Shown piece after piece: positions 33,374 through 42,098 of a DNA stretch of 64,000 nucleotides; position 1 is the stretch's first letter; each line of letters begins with the position of its first letter. Made by a program: the position numbers and the translations under genes. Under the pieces are notes generated by a model, which worked only from the letters and a program-made list of their open reading frames with translations, ran no database searches and was not told the origin of the DNA. Origin of the DNA: Pseudomonadota bacterium (GTDB lineage: Bacteria; Pseudomonadota; Gammaproteobacteria; Halothiobacillales; Halothiobacillaceae); contig JAJYYE010000011.1 in NCBI GenBank assembly GCA_021801265.1, positions 1-64,000 of the forward strand. The letters run 5' to 3'.

Positions 33374-35690
33374 CGCTTATTGGCGTGCCGCGAACTATCT
33401 ATCTGTCGGCCAGATTTACCTGTACGACAACCCATTGCTGAAACGATCGCTGACACTGGCGGATGTGAAGCAGATGCTGCTGGGGCATTGGGGCACGACA
33501 CCCGGGCAGAACTTCATTTACGCGCATCTGAACCGGGTCATCAAGCAATACGACCTCAACATGATTTATGTATCCGGCCCCGGCCATGGCGGTCCGGCGG
33601 TAGTGAGCAACACCTACCTTGAGGGCACTTATAGCGAGATCTATCCCAACGTCAGTCAGGACGAAGCCGGACTTCAGAAACTTTTTCTTCAGTTTTCGTT
33701 TCCCGGCGGTATTCCCAGCCACGTCTCACCAGAGTGTCCGGGCTCGATCCATGAAGGCGGCGAACTGGGTTATTCGCTCAGCCATTCGTTCGGTGCAGTA
33801 TTTGATAATCCCGATCTCGTCGTCGCCTGTGTCATCGGCGATGGCGAAGCGGAAACCGGTCCCTTGGCGACCGCGTGGCAGTCCAACAAATTCCTCGATC
33901 CGATCACCGATGGCGCGGTGCTGCCGATCCTGCATCTCAATGGCTACAAGATCAGCAATCCCACCGTTCTGGCCCGCATTGAACATGAGGAATTGGAGCA
34001 GTTTCTCCGCGGTTGTGGTTGGACGCCCCACTTTGTGGCAGGTGATGAGCCGGAAACGATGCATCAACTCATGGCAGCAACATTGGAAAAGGCCATCGAG
34101 GACATCCGGCTCATTCAAGGCCGTGCGCGCAACAATAACGACACCACGCGGCCGCGCTGGCCGTTGATCGTCTTCAAGTCGCCCAAGGGCTGGACCGGGC
34201 CGAAGGTGGTCGATGGCCTCCAGATTGAGGGTACGTTCAGGGCGCACCAGGTGCCACTCCATCCGAACACCCATCCCGAACACCTCAAGCTTTTGGAAGC
34301 ATGGTTGAAGAGCTACCGGCCGGAAGAACTCTTCGATGAACAGGGTCGCCTGATACCCGAACTGGCTGAACTGGCACCCAGGGGCGAGCGTCGCATGAGC
34401 GCGAACCCTCATGCCAACGGCGGCATGCTGCTACGCGACCTACGCATGCCGGATTTCCGCGACTATGCGGTCGACGTGCCCGAGCCAGGTACGCCGGGCA
34501 TCGGCGACACGCATATGTTGGGGCCATTCCTGCGCGATGTGGCGAAATTGAACGGCGAGCAGCGCAATTTTCGGGTCTTTGGCCCCGACGAGACGCTCTC
34601 CAACGGCCTGGAGGCTCTCTTTGACGTGACCAAACGCCAGTGGAACGCCGCGACTGTGCCGAACGATGAATGGCTCGCGCCCACCGGGCGGGTGATGGAA
34701 ATGCTCAGCGAGCACCAATGCGAGGGCTGGCTTGAAGGCTACCTGCTCACTGGGCGGCACGGACTTTTCAACTGTTATGAGGCGTTCATCCACATTATCG
34801 ATTCGATGTTCAACCAGCATGCCAAGTGGCTGAAGGTCACCGCGCACCTGCCGTGGCGGCGCAAGATCGCCTCGCTGAACTACCTGCTGACCTCGCATGT
34901 CTGGCGCCAGGATCACAACGGCTTCACCCACCAGGACCCCGGTTTCATCGATCACGTCGTCAACAAGAAGGCCGAGGTGGTGCGGGTTTACTTTCCGCCG
35001 GATGCCAACTGCCTGCTGTCCGTGATGGACCACTGTCTGCGCAGCCGTCATTACGTCAACGTCGTGGTTGCGGGCAAACACCCGGCGCCGCAGTGGCTGA
35101 CGATGGACGCCGCCGTCAAGCATTGCAGCGAGGGCATCGGCATCTGGCAATGGGCCAGTAACGACCAGGCCGTTGCACCCGACGTGGTTATGGCCTGCTG
35201 TGGCGACGTGCCCACGCTGGAGACGCTCGCTGCCGTTTCCATTCTGCGCGAGCACCTGCCCGAGCTGAAAATCCGGGTGGTTAATATCGTTGACCTGATG
35301 AAGCTGCAGCCACCGAGCGAGCACCCTCATGGGTTGAGCGACAGGGATTTCGACGAGTTCTTCACCAAGGACAAACCGGTGATATTTGCCTACCACGCCT
35401 ACCCGTGGCTGATCCACCGGCTGACCTACCGCCGTACCAACCACCATAATATCCACGTCCGTGGCTACAAGGAGGAGGGCACCATCACTACGCCCTTCGA
35501 TATGACGGTGCTGAATGATCTGGACCGCTTCCATCTGGTGATGGATACCATTGACCGCTTACCCCAGACGGGCGACAAGGGGCTCTACCTGAAGCAGCGG
35601 CTCAAGGAGAAGCTCATCGAGCACAGGCTGTACATCAATAAGCATGGCCGGGACATGCCGGAAATTCGCGATTGGACATGGAAAGGATGA
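33324..35690 (+). CDS. xfp: Phosphoketolase (xylulose-5-phosphate/fructose-6-phosphate)
   Basis: A 788-residue thiamine-diphosphate enzyme that splits xylulose 5-phosphate or fructose 6-phosphate into acetyl phosphate and a shorter sugar phosphate. [17 protein letters not shown], the ThDP motif [20 protein letters not shown] and the C-terminal [12 protein letters not shown] are characteristic. The ATG at 33324 is preceded by AAGGAAA. The gene lies inside a run ackA-xfp-aldolase fragment-phosphatase-glgP. In autotrophs this route can drain Calvin-cycle sugars or stored glycogen to acetate with ATP gain. Specificity for one or both sugars cannot be told from sequence here. Confidence 0.96.
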   Translation: MKPSAKTLAPEPLRKIDAYWRAANYLSVGQIYLYDNPLLKRSLTLADVKQMLLGHWGTTPGQNFIYAHLNRVIKQYDLNMIYVSGPGHGGPAVVSNTYLEGTYSEIYPNVSQDEAGLQKLFLQFSFPGGIPSHVSPECPGSIHEGGELGYSLSHSFGAVFDNPDLVVACVIGDGEAETGPLATAWQSNKFLDPITDGAVLPILHLNGYKISNPTVLARIEHEELEQFLRGCGWTPHFVAGDEPETMHQLMAATLEKAIEDIRLIQGRARNNNDTTRPRWPLIVFKSPKGWTGPKVVDGLQIEGTFRAHQVPLHPNTHPEHLKLLEAWLKSYRPEELFDEQGRLIPELAELAPRGERRMSANPHANGGMLLRDLRMPDFRDYAVDVPEPGTPGIGDTHMLGPFLRDVAKLNGEQRNFRVFGPDETLSNGLEALFDVTKRQWNAATVPNDEWLAPTGRVMEMLSEHQCEGWLEGYLLTGRHGLFNCYEAFIHIIDSMFNQHAKWLKVTAHLPWRRKIASLNYLLTSHVWRQDHNGFTHQDPGFIDHVVNKKAEVVRVYFPPDANCLLSVMDHCLRSRHYVNVVVAGKHPAPQWLTMDAAVKHCSEGIGIWQWASNDQAVAPDVVMACCGDVPTLETLAAVSILREHLPELKIRVVNIVDLMKLQPPSEHPHGLSDRDFDEFFTKDKPVIFAYHAYPWLIHRLTYRRTNHHNIHVRGYKEEGTITTPFDMTVLNDLDRFHLVMDTIDRLPQTGDKGLYLKQRLKEKLIEHRLYINKHGRDMPEIRDWTWKG

Positions 35691-35697
35691 CACCTCG

Positions 35698-36135
35698 ATG
35701 GCGCGGCGCCTAGTCGAGATGGTGCTGCTTGCTGAGGCGCTCATCAATGCGGGCATCATCCCCGGTATCAAAGTGGACACCGGTGCCAGGGACAGAGCTG
35801 GACATCCCGGCGAAAAAATAACCGAAGGTCTGGATGGATTGCGCGATCGCCTGACGAAGTACGCACAAAGAGGTGCCCGTTTTGTGCCGTGGTGTGCGGG
35901 GTTTACCCTGGGTGAAAATGCTCCCGGCCGGGCTTGTATTGAGGCCAATGCGCAAACGTTGGCTCGTTACGCCGCCTTGTGCCAGGAGGCCGGGTCGGTT
36001 CCTATCGTCGAACCGGAAGTGCTCATGGGGGATAGCCATACCCTAGCGCAGTGCTTTGAGGTTACAGGCGAAGTTCTGCACACGGTCTTTGACCCGCTTT
36101 ACACACAACAGGTGATGCGGGAAGGGCTGCCGTGA
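35698..36135 (+). pseudogene. Degenerate internal fragment of a class I fructose-bisphosphate aldolase
   Basis: A 145-residue frame aligning by eye to the middle of class I (eukaryotic-like) aldolases. Recognisable segments are IIPGIKVDTGARDRAGHPGE, ITEGLDGLRDRL, RACIEANAQTLARYAALCQE and VPIVEPEVLM. About 90 N-terminal and 150 C-terminal residues are absent, including the Schiff-base lysine region (LKPNM). The catalytic lysine of the FAKWR motif is replaced (FVPWC). The fragment sits 7 bases after xfp in a well-spaced operon position, so it probably derives from an intact fba gene of this operon. Enzymatic activity is not expected. Confidence 0.8.
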
Positions 36136-36145
36136 TGGAAGGAGT

Positions 36146-36790
36146 ATGAACGTGGCAACAATCAAACCTATGCCTCTGCGTTTGTACCTCATTCGGCACG
36201 GCGAAACCGAGTGGTCTCTCTCTGGACAGCACACTGGCCGCACGGATATTCAATTGACTGCAAACGGAGTGAGCGAGGCGCAGGAACTCGGCAAATATCT
36301 CCGTGACATCCCGTTTACCCATGTGCTGACCAGCGCGCTTCAGCGGGCTCGGCAGACCTGCGCGCTGGTCGGGCTGGAGGGAATCCCGGAAATCGAACCA
36401 GATCTGGACGAATGGGACTACGGCGATTACGAAGGAAAACGCTCTGTGGATATCCGCAAGGAGCGCCCGGATTGGAATGTTTTTCTGGACGGTTGCCCTC
36501 GCGGCGAGATGCCGCCACAAGTTTTCGAGCGGGCCGACCGATTGATCGCCCGCCTTCGCATGCTGGATGGAAATATTGCACTTTTTTCACACGGCCAGTT
36601 CGGTGGCGTGCTTGCCGCACGATGGATTGGATTGTCGTTGGCTCAGGCGCAGCATTTCCCACTCGGGACAGCATCGCTCAATATTCTGGCTTATGACGTC
36701 CACCACCTCGAAGTGCCGGTCATTTCTTTGTGGAACGTCACCACGCCTGAACGGTTTAATTGGGTGTCCTCGCCAAGAGCGTTTGTGTGA
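36146..36790 (+). CDS. Histidine-phosphatase-family protein (phosphoglycerate-mutase-like)
   Basis: A protein of up to 214 residues with the catalytic RHG motif in LYLIRHGETEW, the arginine in SALQRARQT and the second histidine in LFSHGQFGG. These are diagnostic of the cofactor-dependent mutase/phosphatase branch. ATG at 36146, GTG at 36152 (best spaced from AAGGAG) or ATG at 36170 could be the start. Lying between the aldolase fragment and glgP, it may dephosphorylate a sugar phosphate or act as a phosphoglycerate mutase. The short C-terminus favours a phosphatase. Confidence 0.85.
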   Translation: MNVATIKPMPLRLYLIRHGETEWSLSGQHTGRTDIQLTANGVSEAQELGKYLRDIPFTHVLTSALQRARQTCALVGLEGIPEIEPDLDEWDYGDYEGKRSVDIRKERPDWNVFLDGCPRGEMPPQVFERADRLIARLRMLDGNIALFSHGQFGGVLAARWIGLSLAQAQHFPLGTASLNILAYDVHHLEVPVISLWNVTTPERFNWVSSPRAFV

Positions 36791-36845
36791 CAGTCGCCCA
36801 TATCACTCACAAAATTTGCGACATGGCAATGACAGGAGAATGATC

Positions 36846-39392
36846 ATGAGCGAGTACATGCAGATCGGCCATCCGAAAGGGCTTCAGTTGCCCACTGACG
36901 TGGAAGGATTTGATTCCCTCTCCGAACTTGCCTTGGATCTGCGTTCAGCGTGGAATCATGCCACTGACCAGTTATGGCGAGAAATGGATCCCATACTGTG
37001 GGAGAGCACTCACAATCCCTGGGTTGTCCTACAGACAGTCTCCCGGGAGAAATTGCAGCATGTTCTGTCCGAACCCATTTTCCGTAAAAGGGTTGATGAT
37101 CTGGTACAAGCCCGGCGGGATGCGGCACAGGCACCCGCATGGTTTCAGCAAACCTGCCCACAATCGCAACTGAGCTGTGTCGCGTATTTCAGTATGGAAT
37201 TCATGCTGAGCGAAGCATTGCCCATTTATTCGGGTGGACTGGGCAACGTGGCTGGCGATCAACTCAAGGCCGCCAGCGATCTGGGCGTGCCCGTGGTCGG
37301 CGTGGGGCTGCTCTACCAGCAGGGCTATTTTCGCCAGGTAATCGACCAGGATGGCGCGCAACAGGCCCTTTACCCATACAACGATCCCGGGCAATTGCCG
37401 ATCACCCCGTTGCGTAAACCGAATGGGGAGTGGTTGCGATTAGAGGTCGCATTACCCGGTTACTCGGTCTGGCTGCGCGCCTGGCAGGTTCAGGTCGGCC
37501 GCGTGAAGCTGTACCTGCTGGACAGCAATGATGCCGCGAATTACCCCGCGCATCGAGGCATTACCAGCGAGTTGTATGGCGGCGGACCGGAGTTGCGCCT
37601 CAAACAGGAAATGCTGCTCGGGATTGGCGGATGGCAATTGCTCGCGGCGCTCGGCATCAAGCCGGAAGTCTGCCACTTGAACGAAGGGCATGCGGCCTTC
37701 GCGGTGCTGGAGCGCGCACGAAGCTTCATGGAGGAAACCGGGCGAACCTTCGAGGTCGCGCTGGCTGTCACCCGCGCGGGCAACCTGTTCACCACGCATA
37801 CGGCAGTGGCCGCTGGCTTTGACCGGTTTGCGCCGGCCCTAATCGAACAATATCTCGGTGGTTATGCCGAGCAGAAGCTCGGCATAACATCCCGTGACTT
37901 GATGGCTCTTGGCCGCCAGAACCCGAGCGACGCATCGGAACCGTTCAACATGGCCTATCTGGCGATTCGCGGTAGTGGGGCGGTCAATGGGGTGAGCCGC
38001 TTGCATGGGGCGGTGAGCCGGCACCTCTTTCAGCCGTTGTTTCCGCACTGGCCAGCGGACGAAGTGCCCGTTGGTCACGTGACCAACGGCGTCCATATGC
38101 CGACCTGGGATTCCGCACCGGCCGATGAGCTGTGGACAGAGGCCTGTGGCAAGGACCGCTGGCTGGGTGCGGCGGAGACATTGGCGCAAGACATTCGCAA
38201 AGTCTCCGATACTCGGCTCTGGCAATTCCGCACCGATATGAGCCAGTCGCTTGTCGAATATGCTCGCGCCCGCGTGTCCCTCCAATTGGCCGTGTCCGGT
38301 GCGTTGCCCGAGGCGGTTGACAGTGCGAAGCATCTGTTTGACTGCAATACCTTGACCTTGGGTTTTGCCCGCCGGTTTGCAACCTACAAAAGGCCAAACC
38401 TGCTGCTCCATGATCCTGATCGGCTACTGCGCCTGCTGACCAATCCCCAACGTCCGGTTCAGATCATGATGGCCGGCAAGGCGCATCCAGCGGATCAAGC
38501 CGGCCAGACCCTGATCCAGGAATGGACACAGTTTATCAGGCGGCCTGAGGTGCGCGCCCACGTGATCTTCCTCAGTGACTATGACATGAGTTTGACCGAG
38601 CAGCTGGTTCAGGGCGTGGATGTCTGGCTTAATACACCGCGTCGACCTTGGGAAGCGTGTGGAACGAGCGGTATGAAAGTGCTGGTCAATGGCGGAATCA
38701 ATCTGTCTGAACTAGACGGCTGGTGGGCGGAAGCCTACACGCCGGAAGTAGGGTGGGCGCTGGGGGATGGTCAGGAACATGATGATGATCCCATCTGGGA
38801 TGCGGCCGAAGCCGTGGCGCTTTACGACTTGCTCGAGCGCGCGGTGATCCCCGAGTTCTATACCCGCGACGAGCAGGGCATTCCCCGCGCTTGGGTGGCG
38901 CGGATGCGGGAAAGCATGGCGCGGCTGACACCCCGCTTTTCCAGTAACCGGGCTGTACGTGAGTATACTGAGCAACACTACCTGCCGATCGCCTCAGCCT
39001 ACTTGGCGCGATCTGCCAACAAGGGCGAGTTTGGCGTGGATATGGTGAGTTGGCAGCAGACATTGAGCCAAAAATGGGCCACATTACGCTTTGGTGAAGT
39101 GAATGTTGAAACCGTTGGCGAGCAGCACATATTTGAAGTTCAGGTCTATCTTGATGACCTTGACCCGACGGCCGTGCGGATTGAACTGTACGCCGATGGC
39201 GTTGATGGCCATGCTGCGGAGCAGGTGGATATGGCGTGCGTGCGGCGATTGGTGGGGGCGACCAACGGTTATGCCTATCGAGCAGCAGTGTCTGAAGCGC
39301 GTCCGACGAGAGACTATACCGTGCGACTCATCCCCTATCGAAAGGGTGTGTCCGTTCCCCTGGAAGAAACCCACATCCTGTGGCAGCGCTGA
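36846..39392 (+). CDS. glgP: Alpha-glucan (glycogen) phosphorylase
   Basis: An 848-residue pyridoxal-phosphate enzyme releasing glucose 1-phosphate from glycogen or maltodextrin. YFSMEFMLSEALPIYSGGLG, HLNEGHAAFAVLER, FARRFATYKRPNLLL and the PLP-lysine region EACGTSGMKVLVNGG are characteristic of the shorter bacterial alpha-glucan phosphorylases. The ATG at 36846 has AGGAG 7 bases upstream; a longer frame from 36567 overlaps the previous gene and is not credible. In this cluster it would supply sugar phosphates to phosphoketolase. A slipin gene follows after 104 bases. Confidence 0.95.
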   Translation: MSEYMQIGHPKGLQLPTDVEGFDSLSELALDLRSAWNHATDQLWREMDPILWESTHNPWVVLQTVSREKLQHVLSEPIFRKRVDDLVQARRDAAQAPAWFQQTCPQSQLSCVAYFSMEFMLSEALPIYSGGLGNVAGDQLKAASDLGVPVVGVGLLYQQGYFRQVIDQDGAQQALYPYNDPGQLPITPLRKPNGEWLRLEVALPGYSVWLRAWQVQVGRVKLYLLDSNDAANYPAHRGITSELYGGGPELRLKQEMLLGIGGWQLLAALGIKPEVCHLNEGHAAFAVLERARSFMEETGRTFEVALAVTRAGNLFTTHTAVAAGFDRFAPALIEQYLGGYAEQKLGITSRDLMALGRQNPSDASEPFNMAYLAIRGSGAVNGVSRLHGAVSRHLFQPLFPHWPADEVPVGHVTNGVHMPTWDSAPADELWTEACGKDRWLGAAETLAQDIRKVSDTRLWQFRTDMSQSLVEYARARVSLQLAVSGALPEAVDSAKHLFDCNTLTLGFARRFATYKRPNLLLHDPDRLLRLLTNPQRPVQIMMAGKAHPADQAGQTLIQEWTQFIRRPEVRAHVIFLSDYDMSLTEQLVQGVDVWLNTPRRPWEACGTSGMKVLVNGGINLSELDGWWAEAYTPEVGWALGDGQEHDDDPIWDAAEAVALYDLLERAVIPEFYTRDEQGIPRAWVARMRESMARLTPRFSSNRAVREYTEQHYLPIASAYLARSANKGEFGVDMVSWQQTLSQKWATLRFGEVNVETVGEQHIFEVQVYLDDLDPTAVRIELYADGVDGHAAEQVDMACVRRLVGATNGYAYRAAVSEARPTRDYTVRLIPYRKGVSVPLEETHILWQR

Positions 39393-39496
39393 TTTGATCT
39401 TGAATGGAGGATTTTGGATAGACCCGTATGTTTATGAAACCAAATGACCCTGATATCTTGAAACGATTAAGGTCAAAACCGTAAGGGTAGACAACA

Positions 39497-40414
39497 ATGA
39501 GAAAAAGTAGTTCTTTTGCCGCGTTGATCTTCATCATCATTCTTGGCTTGTTTGGAGGATTGGCCTTTGCCCTGAATAGCGTATGGATGGGCGGCGTCAG
39601 CTTCGTCCTGGCCCTAGTGGTTTCTTCTTCAATCAAGGTGGCCGATCAATGGGAAAGAGCGGTGGTATTACGGTTAGGTAATTTCCGCGCGCTCAAAGGG
39701 CCGGGACTTTTTTTCATTATTCCCGTCATTGATGTCATCCCGTACTGGATTGATATCCGCGTCATCACCTCGTCGTTCAAGGCAGAAAAAACCCTGACCA
39801 AGGACACGGTGCCAGTCGATGTCGATGCCGTACTGTTCTGGAAGGTGGTAAATCCAATAAAAGCGGCACTGGATGTTGCCGACTATCAAAGCGCCATCAG
39901 TTGGGCCTCACAAACGGCACTGCGTGATGTCATCGGCAAGACCCTGTTGTCGGACATGCTTGAGGGCCGGGAAAAAATCAGTAACGAGCTGCAAAAGATC
40001 ATTGATGAACGTACCGAGCCCTGGGGGGTTAATGTGATTTCCGTCGAAATCAGGGATGTACTGATTCCCCCCGCTCTGGAGGATGCCATGTCGATGCAGG
40101 CTCAAGCGGAAAGAGAACGGCAGGCTCGGGTGATTCTGGGTGATTCAGAGCGTCAGGTAGCGGAGAAATTTGGTGAGGCGGCAAAAACCTATATCAACAA
40201 TCCCGTCGCGCTGCATCTGAGGGCGATGAACATGCTGTATGAAGGTTTGAAGGAGAATGCCACCATCGTTATCGTACCCAGTTCAGCCGTCGATACCATG
40301 CAATTGGGCAGCATGGCGGGGCTCACCGCCCTTACGATGGGAATCGGCGAGGAAAAGGCAAATCAAGAGAAGTCAAACGTAGAATCGGAGCATGAGACTA
40401 AGCGACAGGAATGA
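39497..40414 (+). CDS. Slipin/stomatin-like SPFH-domain membrane protein
   Basis: A 305-residue protein with an N-terminal double hydrophobic segment (FAALIFIIILGLFGGLAFAL and a second helix), then an SPFH domain: EQWERAVVLRLG-like QWERAVVLRLGNF, GPGLFFIIPVID, RDVIGKTLLSDMLEGR and the conserved IRDVLIPPALEDAMS. A coiled coil (AQAERERQARVILGDSERQ) follows. Slipins form membrane scaffolds and often pair with NfeD proteins, but no nfeD gene is adjacent. The link with glgP may be positional only. Confidence 0.88.
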   Translation: MRKSSSFAALIFIIILGLFGGLAFALNSVWMGGVSFVLALVVSSSIKVADQWERAVVLRLGNFRALKGPGLFFIIPVIDVIPYWIDIRVITSSFKAEKTLTKDTVPVDVDAVLFWKVVNPIKAALDVADYQSAISWASQTALRDVIGKTLLSDMLEGREKISNELQKIIDERTEPWGVNVISVEIRDVLIPPALEDAMSMQAQAERERQARVILGDSERQVAEKFGEAAKTYINNPVALHLRAMNMLYEGLKENATIVIVPSSAVDTMQLGSMAGLTALTMGIGEEKANQEKSNVESEHETKRQE

Positions 40415-40903
40415 CGCCAATGAGCGATGGGTGTTGTCGAATTTCGCTATCCTTCGCTCCCCCCTTGTGCGAGGAATTGCACGTCCAAAAATGAATGATT
40501 GACGATTTTAAGACTTCCCCTAATGGGATTGATATATACCGATACAGATGAAAATCAAGGAGTTCTGGTTGTTTATTGGTTCGGCGCCAGAGAGCTATAA
40601 ATTTCTTTGTGATTACCGGTGTTTGTGATTACCGGTGAATGTATTGTTTCATTGCTCAGTCGCCATGCTGAAAATAGCAGCGAGTCGGCTTTTATCCAAG
40701 AATGTAAAAAAAAGCCCCTTTAGCTAATCTTTCATGCGATCGTTGTAAATCGGATGACTTGAATTTACTCAAATTTACGGCAGACTGAGACAGTGGGGTA
40801 ATCAATGATCGATGGGAAAAGAGCGTCCCCCGCTCCGCAGGAGCGTTGATGAACCAAAAATGCACCAAGCGCATTTGCAAGTTGTTGTAAATCAAGGTCT
40901 GTT
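40415..40903. other. 489-bp intergenic region between slipin and tRNA-Leu
   Basis: No supportable gene. A minus-strand frame at 40692-40913 overlaps the tRNA and has no family features. An exact 16-bp tandem duplication lies at 40606-40637. The region is AT-rich and may contain the transcription end of the carbon cluster; no strong terminator was identified. Confidence 0.5.
40606..40637. repeat. Two exact tandem copies of a 16-bp unit
   Basis: TTTGTGATTACCGGTG occurs at 40606-40621 and again at 40622-40637 with no gap and no mismatch. It is likely a recent slippage duplication; a protein-binding role is possible but unsupported. Confidence 0.8.
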
Positions 40904-40988
<85 letters not shown>

Positions 40989-41019
40989 AATGTGGCGTGC
41001 ATCTTAGGGGGCTTATTGA

Positions 41020-41538
41020 ATGTTGTCAACCGCCGAACCGCTGGGTTCTTTTCTACTGGCACTGGATGCTCAAAAACTCAGCGAGAGTGTTTCTCGATTT
41101 CCCAGTAAAGTCCTTCAAGACGAGCTGTCACATTGCTGTTTAGACGCCGTGCGTGAATTAAGCATCACCCAACCAGAAGAGGCCAGCTACCGCTCTTGGA
41201 TTTCTGCCCCAGATATTTATGAGCAATTAAAGCCGCTGAAATGGATTATTGTGTGTATTGGGCAGACCAATGCGTTGCGGGAAGATATCCTTCAAGCGAT
41301 TGCATTTTTAAAAAACCTAGGCTGGTGTCATATCGTGGTTTTGCCCACGAAGCCTATTCTGGCCGAGACATGCGATTGGGTGCCGCAACTCGCCAGGCTC
41401 GGTTTTTTAACCATCGGTATGCAGGCAGAATTACGATGGACTATGGTTTTTGATATTGCGCATTACAAGACAATACCCGACTGGTTAAATTCGCGTCATT
41501 GGGCAAATCCTGATTTGTGGGGAAAGTATCGTTGGTGA
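41020..41538 (+). CDS. DUF6231-like hypothetical protein
   Basis: A 172-residue soluble protein whose layout suggests a Rossmann-like or methyltransferase-like fold: alternating strands such as LKWIIVCIG and CHIVVLPT and a tail rich in Trp (YKTIPDWLNSRHW...NPDLWG). I recall gammaproteobacterial proteins of this type as DUF6231, function unknown. It starts 31 bases after the tRNA gene on the other strand, with TAGGGGG upstream of the ATG. No catalytic motif is recognised. Confidence 0.7.
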   Translation: MLSTAEPLGSFLLALDAQKLSESVSRFPSKVLQDELSHCCLDAVRELSITQPEEASYRSWISAPDIYEQLKPLKWIIVCIGQTNALREDILQAIAFLKNLGWCHIVVLPTKPILAETCDWVPQLARLGFLTIGMQAELRWTMVFDIAHYKTIPDWLNSRHWANPDLWGKYRW

Positions 41539-41622
41539 GTGCCTAGCTCTGTTGTTTGGTTCTACGTGACATTTTTTTACCTGCGGATTAATATGGTTTT
41601 ACTTACTTAAAGAGGTGCCCCT

Positions 41623-41724
41623 ATGAAAGCATTGTTTAGTTTTGAAAATTTCCCGCTAACGTTCGTGATGGGCTTGGTTGTATTGGCGTGGCTGTCCTTT
41701 TTGAGCGTCATCACCTTCGGTTGA
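41623..41724 (+). CDS. 33-residue single-span membrane peptide
   Basis: ATG at 41623 has AGAGGTG upstream at good spacing. The peptide begins MKALFSFENFPL and is followed by one clear transmembrane helix (FVMGLVVLAWLSFLSVITFG). A strong terminator lies 43 bases after the stop, so this is a single-gene transcription unit. It sits upstream of ccoN. Small one-helix subunits (CcoQ, CcoM) stabilise cbb3 oxidases, so an oxidase-associated role is plausible. No homology to those subunits can be shown by eye. Confidence 0.65.
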   Translation: MKALFSFENFPLTFVMGLVVLAWLSFLSVITFG

Positions 41725-41766
41725 TGCCGCGCGCCACGTTAGGTGGTGTTTTGTAGTTTTAGTGAG

Positions 41767-41792
41767 AACCGCTCCTATGAGCGGTTTTTTTT
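41767..41792 (+). terminator. Rho-independent terminator after the 33-residue gene
   Basis: AACCGCTC-CTAT-GAGCGGTT is an 8-bp perfect stem with a 4-base loop, followed by an uninterrupted T run on the plus strand. Confidence 0.92.
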
Positions 41793-42098
41793 GGTTTGAG
41801 AAAATTGATAGGGGTGTAGAATTTTTTTTTTATGCTTCGCTAAAAAGTTGAATAGAATGGAGTTCTAATAGATTGCTTAAATACTTGTTAGCAAGTGTAT
41901 CAATTTAGGTCGAAGCATTGCCTTCGGCGATTTAAATTACTCGAAAGTACGACTCATCGTACGCCCACACGGGCATTGTTCTGGAAAAGCCACCCTGTCT
42001 GACGAGCACTACCGCACTGTTCGCCCGGCGTTCTTGATTCGTTTCTGTTGTGGCCCTTTTGGCTTCAACCCTGTTCGTCTGATCTGGGAGGTTTCATC
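41793..42098. other. 306-bp leader and promoter region of ccoN
   Basis: No gene is seen. An AT-rich half (41800-41935) probably carries the promoter. The rest is a long untranslated leader ending in GGGAGG at the ribosome site. I searched for an FNR/ANR box (TTGAT-N4-ATCAA), which often controls cbb3 oxidases, and did not find a convincing one. Confidence 0.5.

Noticed and set aside
34440-35534. 364-residue minus-strand frame inside xfp
   Set aside because: A long shadow frame caused by high GC content of xfp; the plus-strand enzyme is unambiguous.
41793-42098. FNR/ANR box in front of ccoN
   Set aside because: No TTGAT-N4-ATCAA palindrome was found; only half-matches occur in AT-rich sequence.
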